Shown: positions 61,374 through 64,000 of the stretch, in pieces
Layout: every line of letters starts with the position of its first letter
How positions within the stretch are numbered: position 1 is the first letter of the stretch
From: Sphingobacteriaceae bacterium
Lineage (GTDB): Bacteria; Bacteroidota; Bacteroidia; UBA7662
NCBI GenBank assembly: GCA_030682795.1
Contig: JAUXNJ010000040.1
Span: 62,001-126,000 of the forward strand
Length of the DNA: 64,000 nucleotides
Direction: 5' to 3'
Notes under the pieces: generated by a model
Databases searched by the model: none
Told to the model about the DNA's origin: nothing
The model's input: the letters and a program-made list of their open reading frames with translations, nothing else
Position numbers and translations under genes: made by a program

Positions 61374-62479
61374 AAGCACAGTTAGCCATCATTGGAGGAG
61401 GATTGGCAGGTTTATCGCTGGCCATTTTGGAGGCAAAGGCCGGCCAACAGGTGCTGCTGTTTGAGAAAAAGAGCTACCCAGCCCACAAAGTCTGCGGCGA
61501 ATACATCAGTCTTGAAAGCTGGCGTTTTTTAGAGGCCTTGGGTGTGCCCTTGGTGCAGTGGGACTTGCCCATCTTAAAGCGACTCCAACTCAGTTCACCA
61601 GCAAAAATGATTGATTTGGAGCTCGATTTAGGGGGATTTGGCGTAAGTCGCTATAAACTCGAAGCCGAAATGCTCCAGCTGACCAAGGCGGCAGGGGTGG
61701 AGGTGCATGCCGAATGTGAGGTGCGTGCGGTTAGCGCCCAAGCCAAGGGCTTTCTCCTTCAAACCGAAGCCGGGAATTTTGAAGTGGAGCGTGCCGCTGG
61801 CAGTTGGGGGAGGCGCTCGTTGCTCTACAAGCAGGCCCCGCAACCGCATAACTTTGTAGGCGTTAAATGGCATTTGAAGGGGGAGATGCCCAACGACCTC
61901 ATTGCCTTACATAATTTCGAAGGGGGGTATGCTGGGATGTCGCGCATTGAAGATGACTTAAGCTGTTTTTGTTACCTCGTGAGCAGCGAACGTTTAAAAA
62001 AAGCCGGTAGTATTCCTGCGCTGGAGCAAGCCATGCGTCGCGAAAATCCTTTCCTGGAGGCACGTTTGAACACCCTTGAGCCTGTATGGAACGAGCCCTT
62101 AACCATTTCGCAGGTCAGTTTTAGTCCAAAAGCCACCTCCCACCAAGGTGTTTTTTTATTAGGTGATGCCGCTGGCAGCATTGCACCCCTTGCAGGCAAT
62201 GGCATGAGCATGGCCCTGCATGCCGCCTATTTGCTGCACCTGCAGCTCGAAAAAGTGAGAAACGGTCAGCTCACCGAAAGTCAGTTGGTATCTGCCTACG
62301 ACCAGGCCTGGAAAAAGCAATTCAAGCTGCGAACGGCGGTGAGTTACCGCATACAGGGACTTTTTGGTCGCAATGCGCTTACCACACCTTTGCTGTACAG
62401 TGTAGGCGCTTTGCCCTTTTTAGGCAAGCAGCTCATGAAACTCACCCATGGACGCGATTTTATGCCGCTTCAAACATAA
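61370..62479 (+). CDS. FAD-dependent oxidoreductase (geranylgeranyl-reductase/monooxygenase type)
   Basis: 369 residues from ATG 61370 (MKAQLAIIGGGLAGLS), chosen because it overlaps the methyltransferase stop by ATGA; the frame is open further upstream only inside that gene. The GxGxxG dinucleotide motif (IIGGGLAGLSLAILEAKAGQQVLLFEK), the HKVCGEYIS loop after it and the FAD motif FLLGDAAGSIAPLAGNGMSMAL are typical of PHBH-like monooxygenases and geranylgeranyl reductases. It may hydroxylate a phenolic ring or reduce double bonds of the prenyl chain. Confidence 0.92.
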   Translation: MKAQLAIIGGGLAGLSLAILEAKAGQQVLLFEKKSYPAHKVCGEYISLESWRFLEALGVPLVQWDLPILKRLQLSSPAKMIDLELDLGGFGVSRYKLEAEMLQLTKAAGVEVHAECEVRAVSAQAKGFLLQTEAGNFEVERAAGSWGRRSLLYKQAPQPHNFVGVKWHLKGEMPNDLIALHNFEGGYAGMSRIEDDLSCFCYLVSSERLKKAGSIPALEQAMRRENPFLEARLNTLEPVWNEPLTISQVSFSPKATSHQGVFLLGDAAGSIAPLAGNGMSMALHAAYLLHLQLEKVRNGQLTESQLVSAYDQAWKKQFKLRTAVSYRIQGLFGRNALTTPLLYSVGALPFLGKQLMKLTHGRDFMPLQT

Positions 62480-63657
62480 CTCACCCACCATTTACCCCGG
62501 TGCTTGCTTTTGAACTTGAGCCAGTAAATACACATCGGATACAACATCCATAATAGGCCCAGCCAAACCACATACACCATCCCGAGCGAAAAGCCATAAC
62601 CTTTGAGTTGTGGCTCGTAGCTCACCCAGCCCTTGAGTAACATGCTTTGCCAGCCAAAACCGCTGAGCTCAGCAGCAACCAGGGCAAGCAAGTGAATTGC
62701 GAACAGATGCACCACATAATAAAAGAGGGGCACCCGGCCAATGGTAATGAAGGCTTGGTGCCACTTTTTGGGAGCACTTAGCTGTTCCCAGCGGGCAAGC
62801 AACAGCAGGGCAGGTCCCAGTGTCATCAATAAGTACAACAGCGATGGCGGGTACTTGGTGAGATTAAAGAAGGATAGCAGGGTATAAACAGGCTCTTGGT
62901 ACTGTACCCACACAAATGGATCGCCGTAAAGCCCGGTGAAACGGAGCAACACAAATAACAAAACAGCGAAATAGCCCGTATTACTCAGCCAACGCTTGCG
63001 CAGGTCAGCCGGAAAACCCGGTGCAAACCAGCTGCCTATGGCATATCCTACCCACAATACCCCCGTCCAAGGGAGGATGGGGTAGGCGGCAAACAGACTC
63101 CCACCCTCGAAAACAAAATAATTAGTTTGATGCACAATGGCCCAAGCAATGCTAGTGAGGCCGTTGCCTCCAAGCTGGAAGGCATCTAGCAAGTTGTGAC
63201 CAAAAATCATCAGCAGTCCGAGCCCAGCAATGTAACGCAGCGGCAACCAAATCACTGCTGCCAGCAGCATCATCGATACTCCAATCACCCAAATTACAAT
63301 CAGTAATTGATGCTCGAAACTGGGATTGAAAAACCAGGCGAAGTTGATAACGGTGAGCTCGAGCACCACCAGCCACAAGCCGCGACTGAGCAGGTAACGG
63401 GCCAATTCGGGCTTGGTATGCTTTTTTCCGTAGAGATAGGCAGCTGCCCCGGCCAACAGTACAAATACAGGAGCGCAAAAATGGGTAATCCAGCGGGTAA
63501 AAAACAGCCAGGGCGATGCCTGGTCGAGGTCGTTGGGCTCAAATAAAAAGGCATCGGCGTGAAAATAGTCGCGTACATGGTCGAGGGCCATCACCACCAT
63601 CACCAAGCCGCGCAGCAGGTCAATGGCAGGCAGGCGTTTTTGGGAGGGTGTTTCCAT
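62470..63657 (-). CDS. DUF1624 / heparan-alpha-glucosaminide acetyltransferase-like membrane protein
   Basis: 395 residues from ATG 63657 (METPSQKRLPAIDLLRGL); the longer frame to 63711 lacks support. About ten hydrophobic helices; the family motif IDLLRGLVMVVMALDHVRDYFH is at the N terminus, with THFCAPVFVLLAGAAAYL after it. Related proteins transfer acyl groups across the membrane to sugars. It is convergent with the FAD oxidoreductase gene, with a 10-base overlap of the 3' ends. Confidence 0.88.
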   Translation of the reverse strand: METPSQKRLPAIDLLRGLVMVVMALDHVRDYFHADAFLFEPNDLDQASPWLFFTRWITHFCAPVFVLLAGAAAYLYGKKHTKPELARYLLSRGLWLVVLELTVINFAWFFNPSFEHQLLIVIWVIGVSMMLLAAVIWLPLRYIAGLGLLMIFGHNLLDAFQLGGNGLTSIAWAIVHQTNYFVFEGGSLFAAYPILPWTGVLWVGYAIGSWFAPGFPADLRKRWLSNTGYFAVLLFVLLRFTGLYGDPFVWVQYQEPVYTLLSFFNLTKYPPSLLYLLMTLGPALLLLARWEQLSAPKKWHQAFITIGRVPLFYYVVHLFAIHLLALVAAELSGFGWQSMLLKGWVSYEPQLKGYGFSLGMVYVVWLGLLWMLYPMCIYWLKFKSKHRGKWWVSYV

Positions 63658-63662
63658 GCTTT

Positions 63663-64000
63663 TTATTTTGAAGTTGAATTCGTCATACTCGAAGTGAGCG
63701 CCTGCACCCATTTGGTATGGGTAAAAAAGGCCTTCACCACTACCCTAAAGAGGGTGTATACCGGGATGGCGGCCAACATGCCCACAATGCCAAACAAACT
63801 CCCGGCAACAAGTACCACTAGAAAAATTTCGAGCGGATGCGCCATCACACTTTTAGAGAAGATGAGCGGCTGTAGAATAAAGTTGTCGAGCATTTGGGTG
63901 ATTACAAATACGCCCATGATTTTTAGTCCGTACGGCAGCAGCGGCAAGTCACTGCCCACAGCCAATTCGGCAGTGAGGGCAATTACTACGCCGAGGGTGC
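63663..64000 (-). CDS. AI-2E family transporter, C-terminal part
   Basis: The frame is open to the window edge; 112 residues are seen. FVITQMLDNFILQPLIFSKSVMAHPLEIFLVVLVAGSLFGIVGMLAAIPVYTLFRVVVKAFF is the conserved C-terminal half of PF01594 membrane proteins, which include AI-2 exporters and Na+/H+-linked transporters. The ATG of DUF1624 lies five bases after its stop on the same strand, so they may be cotranscribed. The substrate is unknown. Confidence 0.85.
   Translation of the reverse strand, partial: TLGVVIALTAELAVGSDLPLLPYGLKIMGVFVITQMLDNFILQPLIFSKSVMAHPLEIFLVVLVAGSLFGIVGMLAAIPVYTLFRVVVKAFFTHTKWVQALTSSMTNSTSK

Overview
The window reads as a chromosome segment of a Bacteroidota bacterium. 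Supporting signs: type IX secretion sorting domains at the C termini of two very large secreted proteins (41088-44582 and 49055-53083), many 'MK..LLxxC' lipoproteins, a CusA-type pump fused to a TolC-like domain, a split methylmalonyl-CoA mutase, TAnnTTTG-type promoter boxes and no Shine-Dalgarno sequences. The order cannot be fixed from this alone. GC is moderate and fairly even. A DUF1016 gene at 5.5-6.5 kb is clearly more AT-rich, and no rRNA, tRNA, CRISPR array, prophage or insertion sequence was recognised.

Layout. 1-5.2 kb: heavy-metal efflux (CusA-TolC fusion, CusB-like lipoprotein) and a VIT/CCC1 metal transporter. 5.4-6.5 kb: a DUF1016 nuclease gene interrupted by one stop codon. 6.8-9.0 kb: a bifunctional penicillin-binding protein. 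9.2-14.0 kb: methylmalonyl-CoA mutase small and large subunits plus the MeaB chaperone, in one operon. 14-25.3 kb: mixed housekeeping and membrane genes (purQ, a multi-spanning membrane protein, a secreted protein, a heptaprenylglyceryl/geranylgeranylglyceryl phosphate synthase, a DUF255 thioredoxin-fold protein, an O-antigen ligase-like protein, ribBA, a GH3-like enzyme, a LysE exporter). 25.4-32.5 kb: small proteins, an outer-membrane beta-barrel, a secreted GH13 amylase, a ParE-type toxin-antitoxin pair, a TRIC channel, a GNAT acetyltransferase, a YdhG/DUF1801 protein and a lipoprotein. 32.5-36.6 kb: a 42-residue Lys-rich protein, a coiled-coil lipoprotein, a pentapeptide-repeat protein, a Kunitz-like lipoprotein and three small beta-barrel proteins.

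36.8-44.6 kb is the most unusual stretch. Two lipoproteins with DUF1549/DUF4214-like features are followed by a five-unit tandem repeat, a Tat-exported DUF1501 protein, a CX4CH cytochrome-like lipoprotein, another small lipoprotein and a 1164-residue surface protein (CUB, seven Cys-containing modules, PKD, type B T9SS sorting domain). The four genes after the repeat overlap one another. The set resembles the DUF1549/DUF1553 + DUF1501 + cytochrome gene sets of Planctomycetes, recast with a T9SS surface protein. 44.7-53.1 kb: a paralogous lipoprotein pair (one with a His-rich insert), an acyl-carrier-protein phosphodiesterase, a BamA/TamA-like barrel, a DM13 lipoprotein and a 1342-residue subtilisin-like protease.

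53.1-58.6 kb: an ECF sigma factor with a zinc-type anti-sigma partner, flanked by thioredoxin and peroxiredoxin genes on one side and a barrel/YceI/DinB-like/NRDE/ATP-grasp overlapping operon on the other. A bipartite motif, TTTGTCAGGATG-N14-ACCAAC, lies before both flanking operons and, in weaker form, before the DM13 gene; it is a good candidate for this sigma factor's promoter. 58.7-62.5 kb: a tightly overlapping UbiA prenyltransferase / type III polyketide synthase / methyltransferase / FAD oxidoreductase cluster, a candidate prenylated phenolic-lipid or quinone pathway. The window ends with a DUF1624-type membrane protein and the C-terminal part of an AI-2E family transporter.
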